Positions 55,979 to 64,000 of a stretch of 64,000 nucleotides of DNA are shown piece by piece. Source of the stretch: SAR202 cluster bacterium. Lineage in GTDB: Bacteria; Chloroflexota; Dehalococcoidia; Lucifugimonadales; UBA1123. The notes beneath the pieces are model-generated. The model saw only the letters and a list, made by a program, of their open reading frames with translations, ran no database searches and was not told where the DNA came from. The stretch lies in the NCBI GenBank assembly GCA_030752795.1, contig JASMDM010000081.1, positions 32,118 through 96,117 of the forward strand. The letters are read 5' to 3'. How positions within the stretch are numbered: position 1 is the first letter of the stretch; each line of letters begins with the position of its first letter. The position numbers and the translations under genes are program-made.

Positions 55979-56164
55979 CGCCCAAGGGCGCTCCTGTCGT
56001 ATCGCCGCTGTATCGACTCGGAACCGGACACAATCCGCAGCCGACGCGACGGGAGCGTGGTCAGCTTTCCCGGACCCGGTTGCGGCTAGAAACCGGCGCC
56101 GTATGCCCCCCGATGTCCCAGACTTCTGTACCATAGGCGCCAGTATCACGTACCGAGAGAATCG

Positions 56165-56446
56165 ATGCCTCGACCACAGTGGATTTACGGGCGCCATCCC
56201 CCTGCGTGCACTTGCGCCGCATGCGTTAGGCGTCGTCTGGAACGCGTTACCCGACCTTGGCCAGCAGAAGGTCACCGAGTCGAGCATGCCAGGAACTGGA
56301 GACAACCACGATCTCAGAAGGCGGGGCGCGTGGTTCGGCGTTTGCTGTTTGGCCTGCTGCGGTCGGCAATCATTGTCGCGGTTGTTCTCACGGTTGGCTT
56401 GGTCGCCTTTCACTGGAATAACGGCGCGCCGTTCGAAACCAGTTAG
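56165..56446 (+). CDS. Membrane-anchor segment of the CAP-domain protein (ends at in-frame TAG)
   Basis: The 93-residue product has a Cys cluster CTCAACVRRR, a basic stretch and one membrane helix (LLRSAIIVAVVLTVGLVAF). It ends at TAG (56444-56446), and the next frame, starting 3 bases later, is in the same register. The large downstream protein lacks any export signal, so this segment is best read as the N-terminal anchor of one protein, cut off by a stop codon. Confidence 0.7.
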   Translation: MPRPQWIYGRHPPACTCAACVRRRLERVTRPWPAEGHRVEHARNWRQPRSQKAGRVVRRLLFGLLRSAIIVAVVLTVGLVAFHWNNGAPFETS

Positions 56447-56449
56447 CAG

Positions 56450-58594
56450 ATGGCGTTCAACGACTATCGCGTCGCTGCAGGATGCACTGACGATTACAAT
56501 GCAGTTCTCGACTTTGTAAGCCGGTCAGTATTCGACACGACGGTGGGCGAGTTAGCCGCGGTTCGTGGTGATGGTTGGGTTCAGGAAGTCTGCGACGGAA
56601 CAAAGGCAGTAACTACTGTATCGCCGCCGCCGCTTTCGGGCGCCGCGCCAAGTACACTCCCTGAACCGACAGCGGCTAATCGTACACCCACGCAACCGCC
56701 AAATGATCGACCTGACTCCGCGGAAGATTCGACCACGAAGACCGTCGCAATCCCACCATCAGTCACCAGGCCAGCGAACCCGACCACCCCGGCGCTGTCG
56801 TTGACCATCTCAGCAACATCTCCTCCAAAACCCTTTGCGGCACTCCAAGACACTGTCGCGCCCCTGAGACAGATGGCTCTGGATACCATCAATGAGCGGC
56901 GACGCCAACTGGGTGTTGCTCCCATGAAACTCGGGAACAGCGTGGCGGCAGAGTTGCACGCCGATCAATCGCTCGCCAATCTGGAGTTACTCGATGTCAC
57001 CGAGAGAGAGCTCTCTCCGGAGATGCTCTATGCCGCGACCGGAGGTAGAGGATACATTCGCTGGAGTGGGCGGATAAGTGGCTATTGGGATGAATCGTCG
57101 ATAATCGACTGCGGGTCACGACTGGTGATCTGTGAGTCGGTCGTCCCAGATAAAGCAGTGAGTTCGTACTTGAACCGGGGCATAGTTGAAGACCTCGCCG
57201 ACGGACGGGAAGGTCTTGTTTCGCCAGAATGGAGTAAGCTGCACCTGGGAATCGCCTATACCGAGCTGACGATTGTCATCGTGGAGTACATTGAACGTCA
57301 AGGACTGGACTATATTCGGGAGCCCACCATCGGTGGCGGTTTCCTAAGCCTGGAGGTTAGGCCGAAGTCTAAACAGAATGTTGAGGTGGTCCAAGTGTTC
57401 CAGCATCGTCTGTCAGCGGACAATTCGAGCCAAACCGGCGAGAGCAAGACAAAAGTGCTTTCAATCTTCGAGTCGCCGCGGTCAGGTTACAGCGTCGTGC
57501 TCTCGAGCGACATTTCTGTTGTTGCTGACTACTGGGCTGACGACGGTGAATCAATCCAATTGGCGGTCGCATTGGAAGGGCGGCTTCCGGGCCTCGGCAC
57601 ATATGAGTTCGTCATTTGGACCGAACAGGAAGTTCCGGCTAGCCAGTATTTCATTCGCGTGGACGACCCGAAAGTCCTGTTGAAAGACTTAACTGACCGC
57701 CCGTTCGAAACGCCAGAGCGCCCGTCCATGGAAAGCCTCAGGCTCTTGGCACTGGACCTGATTAACATAGATCGCGAAAGATACGGGGCGCCACCGGTGA
57801 CGCTCGGAACGAACGACTCAGCCCAGCTGCATGCTGAGGACGCGCTCAAAGCCGGCTACTTGGTCGGTCATTGGACGGCCGACGGTCGCAAGCCGTACAT
57901 GCTCTACCGATTGGCGGGAGGGACAGGCACGGTTGCCGAGAACGCTGCGGGGAGCGGCCTCCCGCCAGGGGCGTGCGAGGAGCCGAGAGTCGTGTGCGGG
58001 CTCGTCGATCCCGTTGCGAAGATCACGGAGCCCCAATGGGCCATGATGTACGACGACGGCGATTCGGACTGGGGCCATCGAGACACGATCATCAGCCCTA
58101 ACTACGACACCGCAAATATTGGGATAGCCTCCAATGATCATCGCCTGGCTTTCTACCAACACTTCGAGTACAACGGGTCGACCCACGTTGAGGAGCCCGT
58201 GCTCGATGGCGATCTGCTCCGGTTGCGTCCTCGGCCCCTCGCTGGGCACGGCATCGGTCACATCGCCATGTACTATGACCCACCTCCAACACCCAAGTCA
58301 CCAGCCGAAATCGACCTCTTGACCAGCTATTGCACAGGCGGTGGTTTCACGGATGATTGCGACGATGTTGGCCCAATCGCAGTTGTACTGAAGCCGCCAA
58401 CATCGGGGTCATATTACTCCAGCCTCGATCCCGAAGATATCGTGGCCTTAACGTGGAACGAGCGGAGCGACGGCAGCATCGACATCGAGGCCGACCTGCA
58501 CTCGCTGGTTGACAGGCCCGGCGTTTACGTAATAATCGTCCAGTCGTCACTCGACGATCGACGAATACTGAGTGGATATTCCGTCTTCAGATAG
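56450..58594 (+). CDS. Tandem CAP-domain (SCP/PR-1-like) extracellular protein
   Basis: The 714-residue product has a Thr/Pro-rich linker (about residues 45-130) and two CAP-like domains. The first begins LRQMALDTINERRRQLG with LGNSVAAELHAD; the second, near residue 425, is clearer: LRLLALDLINIDRERYG, LGTNDSAQLHAEDALKAGY, VGHWTADGRKPYMLY and VAENAAGSG. CAP proteins are secreted and often bind lipids or act on the cell envelope. Two Cys pairs (CEEPRVVC, CTGGGFTDDC) suggest disulfides. No signal peptide is present at this ATG; the anchor lies upstream behind an in-frame TAG (56444). Confidence 0.8.
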   Translation: MAFNDYRVAAGCTDDYNAVLDFVSRSVFDTTVGELAAVRGDGWVQEVCDGTKAVTTVSPPPLSGAAPSTLPEPTAANRTPTQPPNDRPDSAEDSTTKTVAIPPSVTRPANPTTPALSLTISATSPPKPFAALQDTVAPLRQMALDTINERRRQLGVAPMKLGNSVAAELHADQSLANLELLDVTERELSPEMLYAATGGRGYIRWSGRISGYWDESSIIDCGSRLVICESVVPDKAVSSYLNRGIVEDLADGREGLVSPEWSKLHLGIAYTELTIVIVEYIERQGLDYIREPTIGGGFLSLEVRPKSKQNVEVVQVFQHRLSADNSSQTGESKTKVLSIFESPRSGYSVVLSSDISVVADYWADDGESIQLAVALEGRLPGLGTYEFVIWTEQEVPASQYFIRVDDPKVLLKDLTDRPFETPERPSMESLRLLALDLINIDRERYGAPPVTLGTNDSAQLHAEDALKAGYLVGHWTADGRKPYMLYRLAGGTGTVAENAAGSGLPPGACEEPRVVCGLVDPVAKITEPQWAMMYDDGDSDWGHRDTIISPNYDTANIGIASNDHRLAFYQHFEYNGSTHVEEPVLDGDLLRLRPRPLAGHGIGHIAMYYDPPPTPKSPAEIDLLTSYCTGGGFTDDCDDVGPIAVVLKPPTSGSYYSSLDPEDIVALTWNERSDGSIDIEADLHSLVDRPGVYVIIVQSSLDDRRILSGYSVFR

Positions 58595-58681
58595 CCCTCT
58601 TACGTGGAGGGTTTGCGGTCACCGCGTTGGCCGAAAAACGAAACAGCAATCCGGTCGAATTTTACCTAAGGAGAGCATCGA

Positions 58682-60085
58682 GTGGACAAACCCAACATCA
58701 TCATCATCTTCTGCGACGACCTAGGTTACGGCGACATCGGATGCTTCGGGTCGGAAGTCAACCGCACACCGGTTTTGGACCGCATGGCCGAGGAAGGCAT
58801 TCGGTTCACGGACTTCTACGTCCCGTCGCCAGTGTGCTCGCCCTCGAGAGCAGGGTTGATGACCGGCTGCTACCCAAAGCGAGTCGGGCTGGACTCCGGA
58901 TACGACTTTTCGGTGCTGCTGCCAGCCGATCCGATCGGACTGCACCCCGACGAGATCACCATCGCGGACGTGCTCAAGTCGGCCGGATATGCCACCAAGA
59001 TGCTTGGCAAGTGGCACCTGGGCGATCAATCGGGATTCCTTCCCACCGATCACGGCTTCGATTCGTATTTCGGGCTGCCTTACAGCAACGACCACTACGC
59101 GGGACGACCGGCAGAGAAGCGGACGCACCTGCCCGAGCGATTCAGCCAGCATCGATTCAACCCGATGCCGCTGATGCGGGACGATCAAGTTGCCGAGCTC
59201 GAACCGGACCAGACGTTCCTGACGAAGCGATACACCGAAGAAGCCGTCTCGTTCATCCGAGAGAACAAAGATCAACCGTTCTTCGTGTACTTCGCTCACC
59301 TGTACGTACATACGCCGCTCTTCCCGCCGAAGGAGTTCCTAGACAAGGCTGAGAACGGACCGTACGGCGCCGAAGTCGAGTGCATCGATTGGAGCGCGGG
59401 CGTCATCCTGGACACCCTCAAAGAGTTGGGCATCGACGACAACACGCTGGTGATTTTCACATCCGACAACGGATCCACCGCCCGGATGGGCGGCAGCAAC
59501 GCCCCGCTGCGCGGCACGAAGGCAACGACGTGGGAAGGCGGGATGCGGGAGCCGTGCATCATGCGCTGGCCCGCGGCAATACCGGCAGGCGGCGTCAGCC
59601 ATGAGGTTGTCAGCTCGATGGACTTCCTGCCGACCATGGCTAAACTCGCGGGCGTCGATGCCCCGGACGACCGGGTCATCGACGGTCACGACATCCGCCC
59701 GTTGATGTTTGGCGAGGACAACGCGCGCAGCCCGTACGACGCCTTCTTCTACTACGGAACCAGAAACCACGAACTGCAAGCTGTCCGCTCCGGTAAGTGG
59801 AAGCTGCACCTGATCGCGAACGAGCTCTACGACCTCGAATCCGACATCGGTGAGCAGCACGACGTATTCGCGAGGCGGCCCGATGTCGTCATCAGACTGG
59901 CTGCGCTAGCCGACGCGTGCCGTTACGATCTTGGCGACGCTTGCACCGGCATCGAAGGCGCCAACACGCGTCCGGTCGGTCGCGTCGACAATCCGAGGCC
60001 GCTAACCAACCTCGACGAGATGTCGACCAACGTCCGTGCCCTGTACGACATCGACGACACGGTCGGAATCGACTACGCGCGGTGA
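58682..60085 (+). CDS. Type I sulfatase (arylsulfatase family)
   Basis: The 467-residue sulfatase has IIIFCDDLGYGDIG with metal aspartates, the formylglycine site C52-S-P-S-R in SPVCSPSRAGLMTG, GKWHLGDQSGFLP, and TSDNGSTA. Cys52 must be converted to formylglycine by a sulfatase-modifying enzyme, not seen here. No signal peptide is visible, so it may act in the cytoplasm on imported sulfated compounds, consistent with use of marine polysaccharides. The start is GTG with AAGGAGAG upstream. Confidence 0.94.
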   Translation: MDKPNIIIIFCDDLGYGDIGCFGSEVNRTPVLDRMAEEGIRFTDFYVPSPVCSPSRAGLMTGCYPKRVGLDSGYDFSVLLPADPIGLHPDEITIADVLKSAGYATKMLGKWHLGDQSGFLPTDHGFDSYFGLPYSNDHYAGRPAEKRTHLPERFSQHRFNPMPLMRDDQVAELEPDQTFLTKRYTEEAVSFIRENKDQPFFVYFAHLYVHTPLFPPKEFLDKAENGPYGAEVECIDWSAGVILDTLKELGIDDNTLVIFTSDNGSTARMGGSNAPLRGTKATTWEGGMREPCIMRWPAAIPAGGVSHEVVSSMDFLPTMAKLAGVDAPDDRVIDGHDIRPLMFGEDNARSPYDAFFYYGTRNHELQAVRSGKWKLHLIANELYDLESDIGEQHDVFARRPDVVIRLAALADACRYDLGDACTGIEGANTRPVGRVDNPRPLTNLDEMSTNVRALYDIDDTVGIDYAR

Positions 60086-60190
60086 GGGCCGGATAAGGTA
60101 GGCTCAAGTCCAAACCCGAGATGCTGCCGCCTCCCCGTGTTCGGAGTCGCCGGGTTGCCGAATCACGACGGCGGAATGTCAATGGTCGAA

Positions 60191-60219
60191 GTGGTTCGAC
60201 AGGCTCACCACGAACGTAG
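60191..60219 (+). repeat. Dispersed GTTCGACAGGCTCAC repeat, copy 2
   Basis: One mismatch in 29 with 38802-38830. It lies just upstream of the GrdB-like gene. Confidence 0.8.
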
Positions 60220-60259
60220 CAGTACTGCCGTCGCGAACACCGGCCGAAAGAGGCCCTTC

Positions 60260-61012
60260 GTGGGCGAACCCATTCGAGTCGTGCACTACCTGAACCAGTT
60301 CGTCGGCGGGATCGGCGGCGAGGAGCGTGCCAACGTCCCGGTACACCTGCGCGAAGGGCCGGTCGGTCCGGGTCGGGCATTGCAACGGCACCTGGGCGAC
60401 GCCGCGACCGTCGTGGCGACGATTGTCGCCGGCGACAACCACGTCATCGAGGAGACGGAGACCGCGTCGGACGCAATGCGCGAGGCGTTGCGGGAGTGGC
60501 AGCCGTCGGTTGTCGTGGCGGGGCCGGCTTTCGATGCAGGGCGTTACGGCATGGGGTGCGGCATCGTGTCGGGGCTGTGCGCCGAGCTCGGCACACCGTC
60601 GGTGACCGCGATGCATCCCGACAACTCTGGCATCGTCGTCCACGGCAAGGGCATGGTCGTCGTGCCAACCGGCGTCGACGCGTCGGAGATGCAATCGATC
60701 CTCGGCAGGGTCGCGCCGTTGGCGATCAAGCTGGGCTCGGGCGGCGAGCTCGGACCAGCGGACGTCGACGGCTATCTGCCGCGAGGGTATCGGCGGCTCG
60801 TCGAGCGCGAGAAATCGGGCGCGCCCAGGGCGCTCGACATGCTCGCCGCTTACGTCCACGGCAGGCCGTTCACGACCGAGATTCCGGTTCGCGCGTACGA
60901 CGACGCCCCCGACTCGCACTACGCCGCAAAACCCCCCATCCACGGCCGCTACGGCACCCGACACTTCTCCGACATCTTCGGCTACGGGTTGCAGTCAGCC
61001 GATTCGTATTGA
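60260..61012 (+). CDS. Glycine/betaine/sarcosine reductase B-like protein without selenoprotein domain
   Basis: The 250-residue product matches the N-terminal domain of GrdB-type reductase components: VVHYLNQFVGGIGGEE, LREGPVGPGRALQ, TIVAGDNHVIEE and VVAGPAFDAGRYGMGCG. Full GrdB is about 430 residues and carries a selenocysteine in its second half; here that half is absent and the protein ends with HYAAKPPIHGRYGTRHFSDI. It may be a distinct family member or a truncated gene. The GTG at 60260 is preferred because the longer frame runs through a dispersed repeat. Its 3' end is duplicated at 61615-61765. Confidence 0.78.
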   Translation: MGEPIRVVHYLNQFVGGIGGEERANVPVHLREGPVGPGRALQRHLGDAATVVATIVAGDNHVIEETETASDAMREALREWQPSVVVAGPAFDAGRYGMGCGIVSGLCAELGTPSVTAMHPDNSGIVVHGKGMVVVPTGVDASEMQSILGRVAPLAIKLGSGGELGPADVDGYLPRGYRRLVEREKSGAPRALDMLAAYVHGRPFTTEIPVRAYDDAPDSHYAAKPPIHGRYGTRHFSDIFGYGLQSADSY

Positions 61013-61167
61013 GTGGCGTTGCCTGGGTGGGTCTGAATCGCGAGAGAGGTTATCCCGCAGCGCAGCTAATCGTCGAGCCGCTAGCCCGAACGGCAAAATA
61101 CGCACCGTAGTTCCCGCCCCACGGCGTCAGTGATCATGAAGTCTCGAGGTGGCGTGGGTCTGCTGGA

Positions 61168-61463
61168 TCACTGACGCGTCAGCGCCCACTTACGGGCCAT
61201 TGACGTCATCGGTTCAACGTGAACGGGCCAATCGTGGAGCGTCGCGTGGTCGAAGTCAGCGCCGTTGGGCCACACCAGCGTATGAACCTCCGCGTCGATC
61301 TTCACTCGATCGAACATCGACAGATCTCGTAGAGAACCGCAGACCTCGCCCTCCAGAACCGGTGAAAATCTATGACCTGCGTTGTGCCATCGTCGAAACC
61401 TACCCGTAGCGTATGAGGACCGGCGCCCTCGAACGAGGTCACGCGATGAATCGGATGTGTCAT
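61168..61463 (-). pseudogene. DUF2442 protein, frameshifted
   Basis: ATG 61463 has GGAGG upstream and opens MTHPIHRVTSFEGAGPHTLR and FDDGTTQVIDF. The frame breaks at the AAAA run (61365-61368 on the plus strand); one more base there restores PVLEGEVCGSLRDLSMF and TLVWPNGADFDHATLH, the signature of DUF2442, ending at 61168. DUF2442 proteins are about 80-100 residues and often pair with DUF4160 in possible toxin-antitoxin units; no partner is seen here. Confidence 0.7.
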
Positions 61464-61614
61464 TTCACGACCTCCTCACCTGAGCGGTTCGATGCCCGAA
61501 GGACGACGCCCATCTTGCAGCCGCTCCCAATTGGCCAGCCCGGGTTCTAACACCCGCGTCGTGATTGATTGCCGCAGCCGACCCTCGCCTCGTCCCCCGC
61601 CGTCGACCGAGTCG

Positions 61615-61765
61615 TCGGCACGTACCACGACGGCCCCGACTCGCACTACGCCGCCAAACCCGCCATCCATGGCCGCTACGGCACCCGCCACTTCTCCGAT
61701 ATCTTCGGGTACGGGATCCAGTCGGCCGATTCGTATTGAGGGGCGTTGCCTGGGCGGGAATGATC
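61615..61765 (+). pseudogene. Duplicated 3' remnant of the GrdB-like gene
   Basis: About 150 bases closely match 60893-61040, including DSHYAAKP, IHGRYGTRHFSDIFGYG and QSADSY followed by a stop, and the similarity extends about 20 bases past the stop (GGCGTTGCCTGG). Only the end of the gene is present. Confidence 0.8.
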
Positions 61766-61860
61766 CGCCGCAGGTTGGCATCTGACTTTCCGGTAGTGCA
61801 TTCTAACGACTTGTGAAGCGAGTAACGCGTCGGTTGTCGCTCGCCTGTCAGTCTGCCAGG

Positions 61861-62742
61861 CTATTCCTCCCGAGGCTTCGAACGCGGGCCGAACGGCTCA
61901 GGCAAGAACGGGCCATCCCGCGCCCGAAGGAACTCTCGTAGGCCGCCTTCGCGTCGGGCGTCGTCCAGCGGTTTGAAGAATTCGACGCTGCGCGACATAT
62001 GAGCCATCGTCTTCAACTCGTTGTTTAGCAGCAGGGCGTTGCGGAACCCCATCATGTTCAGGCCACGCGTTGCCACCTGCAGGTTGATCTTCACGGTTTC
62101 GGGCGCCGTCATGGCTATGCGGTCGACGACCTTGAAGCACGTCTCCAGCAGCTCGTCGTGGGGCACCACTTCAGTGATGAGGCCGATGCGTTCCGCCTCC
62201 TGGGCGTCAAGATGGTCCCCGGTCAGCGCATATCGGAGCGCCTTCTTGTAGCCCGCATTGTGGACCCACAAGAAGTTGGTGTCGGCGCCCATTCGTACCT
62301 CTGGCTGTCCAAACACCGCCTGGTCCGAGGCGAAGGTCATGTGGCAAGCGAGCGAATACCAGGAAGCGCCGGCCAGGCACCAGCCGTTGACCGCCGCGAT
62401 GACGGGTTTGCCCAACTCCCAGATCTGGAGAAGGCAGTCGTTCTCTGTGCGGTTGCGCTCGCGCTGAACGTCGATGGCGCCGGCTATGTTGGTGTCCTCG
62501 GGCAACCCGTAGGGCCACTCGAGTTGTCGCCCTCCGCCGATGTCGTACCCGGAGGAAAATGCCCGCCCGGCCCCGGTGAGCACGACGGCCCGAACCTCGG
62601 GATCGTTTTCGGCCTCCGTGAAGGCGCTCCGCAACTCGGTTTCCATCTCTCTGTTGATGGCGTTCATCACCTCGGGTCGGTTGAGAGTGATCAGCACTCC
62701 CTTTCGCTGCTTCTCGTACAGGATCGTCTCGTAGTCTGGCAC
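61861..62742 (-). CDS. Enoyl-CoA hydratase/isomerase family protein
   Basis: The 293-residue crotonase-fold protein has ITLNRPEVMNAINREM, the oxyanion-hole segment GAGRAFSSGYDIGGG, KPVIAAVNGWCLAGA, and FGQPEVRMGAD near the second catalytic site. Exact reaction (hydratase, isomerase or dehydrochlorinase type) is open. The GTG at 62742 is preferred over the longer frame because GAGGAGGG precedes it. It appears monocistronic. Confidence 0.9.
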   Translation of the reverse strand: MPDYETILYEKQRKGVLITLNRPEVMNAINREMETELRSAFTEAENDPEVRAVVLTGAGRAFSSGYDIGGGRQLEWPYGLPEDTNIAGAIDVQRERNRTENDCLLQIWELGKPVIAAVNGWCLAGASWYSLACHMTFASDQAVFGQPEVRMGADTNFLWVHNAGYKKALRYALTGDHLDAQEAERIGLITEVVPHDELLETCFKVVDRIAMTAPETVKINLQVATRGLNMMGFRNALLLNNELKTMAHMSRSVEFFKPLDDARREGGLREFLRARDGPFLPEPFGPRSKPREE

Positions 62743-63375
62743 TGTTGGACCCTCCTCATTCTCGATTGTGGCGGCAGGAGTGGCTTGTCGCACGTCTTCG
62801 GATTCCCCATTTGGACCGCTCTCTGGCATCGAGGGCAACCCAAGCGAGATGGCGACATCGTATGCCGGTTATTCGACCTCGGTCAATCCCAGACATCGCC
62901 AACACCAGATGATTTCATGCGCGGACTGCGCATGCTGTTCCGATCATGGTCATCAAGCGGCCAGCCAAAGATTTGTTGACCTCCTATGATCGGAGCAGGG
63001 TCCGGCAAGACCCACTCATCCTGATTCCACCGACGATGCACGCGAGATGTCGATACGACACGCCCAGGCTTCCGGCGATCCGTTCGATGCTCGGCGGTCA
63101 TTGCGCTGGGCATTCAGACTATCGAGAGCAACCTATTTTAATGCGGATTTTCGAGTCTCAGTGGCTTCCGTTTCAAATGACCTCGGGGCCGTGATACACG
63201 ATGACAAGACGCACGCGGTAGAATGCTTTGAGTTCGAAGGGTAATCTCGTTGCCCTCGATGGATTGGTCACCTTTGAATGCGAAAGAAACCACCGGAGGC
63301 AGGGGGTTCGGACCGGGGAGATAGATAACAAACAGTCTATGAGCATGGGTAACACATGTGGAGAATGGAGGAAAA
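62743..63375. other. Spacer leading into the IS element
   Basis: No gene is supported; several short frames lack ribosome sites. The rightmost 60-100 bases are the left end of the insertion sequence; its terminal repeat cannot be fixed without the other end. A candidate is the segment around ATGAGCATGGGTAACACATG (about 63339-63358). Confidence 0.45.
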
Positions 63376-64000
63376 ATGAAGAGACATGTGTTGCCTTGGA
63401 GAACTACCAGTCCAAGAGAAGAGCAGATTCGCTTCATCGGGGAATGGAAAGAAGGCCGTTTGAATTTCACATGGCTGTGCCGAAAGTATGGCATCAGTCG
63501 CAAGACGGGCTACAAGCGAGTGCATCGGTTCCGTGAACACGGTTGGAGAGGCCTCGAGGACCCTAGCCGAGCGCCTAGACATCACCCCAATCAAACTGCA
63601 GAGTCGACCGTTGAGCTGCTCCTGGACGCCCGCCGAACAAATCCCGCCTGGGGACCTAAGAAATTGCTTCCCTGGCTCCAAAAACGGAATCCCGACCTAC
63701 AACATTGGCCGGCTCCGAGCACGGTCGCTCAAATGCTGAAACGTGCAGGTCTGGCTAAGTCTCGCAGGCCCAATAGACGCTCCGCACCATGGCGGACTAC
63801 GGTGTCGTCGGATCACCCCAATGACGTGTGGACAGTGGACTTCAAAGGTTGGTTCCGCGCCCAAGACGGTCAACGTTGCGATCCGCTCACATTGTTGGAC
63901 AGCGCATCACGGTACCTGTTGGTGTGCTCGAATCTTCCAAAACCCACGGGGCCTTACGTCAAAGACTCTCTTGAAGACGCCTTTCGGCAGTTCGGTCTTC
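63376..64000 (+). mobile_element. IS481-type transposase, truncated by window edge
   Basis: An ATG at 63376 with GGAGG upstream opens a frame that runs off the window, 208 codons. The N-terminal helix-turn-helix reads FTWLCRKYGISRKTGYKRVHR, typical of IS481 transposases; the DDE domain starts with DVWTVDFKGWF (first catalytic Asp) and continues LTLLDSASRYLLV. The second Asp and Glu lie beyond the window. Completeness of the element cannot be judged. Confidence 0.9.

Noticed and set aside
1-64000. Recoding of TGA or TAG in this organism
   Set aside because: TGA and TAG both serve as normal stops of many intact genes here, and the in-frame cases involve two different stop codons.

Overview
The window is G+C-rich, densely coded bacterial DNA with no plasmid, phage or ribosomal RNA signature. 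The gene mix points to a free-living heterotroph of the Chloroflexota, most likely the SAR202/Dehalococcoidia side: metal-dependent amidohydrolases, short-chain dehydrogenases, thiamine-diphosphate (TPP) enzymes, an enolase-superfamily dehydratase, a sulfatase, flavin and CoA enzymes, and spacers full of short dispersed repeats. This placement is inferred from gene content and repeat style; there is no marker gene here to prove it.

Layout. 1-2211: the end of a membrane transporter, a decayed glycoside hydrolase and a BNR-repeat protein with an in-frame stop. 2625-6611 (minus): mutL, a HAD phosphatase-like gene and a gamma-glutamyltransferase. 6748-14964: a TPR lipoprotein, a PLP dehydratase, a DinB-like protein, an orphan TIR-like protein, an M42-type peptidase, a secreted beta-sandwich protein and an RNB ribonuclease. 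14965-18373: a repeat-rich spacer, a frameshifted subtilase, tRNA-Leu(GAG), tRNA-Cys(GCA) and a small membrane protein. 18764-30958: paired amidohydrolases, a TPR lipoprotein, an ATC-hydrolase-like protein, a flavin reductase, a macrodomain protein, three SDRs, a YbaK-like deacylase, a histidine phosphatase and a PanE-like reductase. 30999-41906: RecQ, a 14-TM drug-efflux MFS, a collagen-like lipoprotein, a TlpA thioredoxin, two TPP enzymes and a broken amidohydrolase.

42386-49255 is the most interesting region. It is a phosphonate biosynthesis and transfer locus: PEP mutase fused to a nucleotidyltransferase domain, split phosphonopyruvate decarboxylase (alpha and beta), an aminotransferase, a stand-alone cytidylyltransferase, a methyltransferase and a LicD-type phosphotransferase. 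The first five genes overlap or nearly abut. Read together they convert PEP to phosphonopyruvate, phosphonoacetaldehyde and 2-aminoethylphosphonate, activate the product with CTP, and probably attach it, perhaps methylated, to a surface glycan or lipid.

49503-64000: an Atz/Trz-type amidohydrolase, a ROCO (LRR-Roc-COR) gene broken by about five single-base indels, an enolase-superfamily dehydratase, a GNAT acetyltransferase, a membrane-anchored CAP-domain protein split by an in-frame amber codon, a sulfatase, a GrdB-like protein lacking its selenoprotein domain with a duplicated 3' remnant, a frameshifted DUF2442 gene, an enoyl-CoA hydratase and, at the right edge, a truncated IS481-type transposase.

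A theme of the whole window is the number of broken genes: three with in-frame stops and at least four with frameshifts, mostly +/-1 changes in short homopolymer runs. Either many accessory genes are decaying, or the assembly carries residual indel errors. The sequence alone cannot decide.
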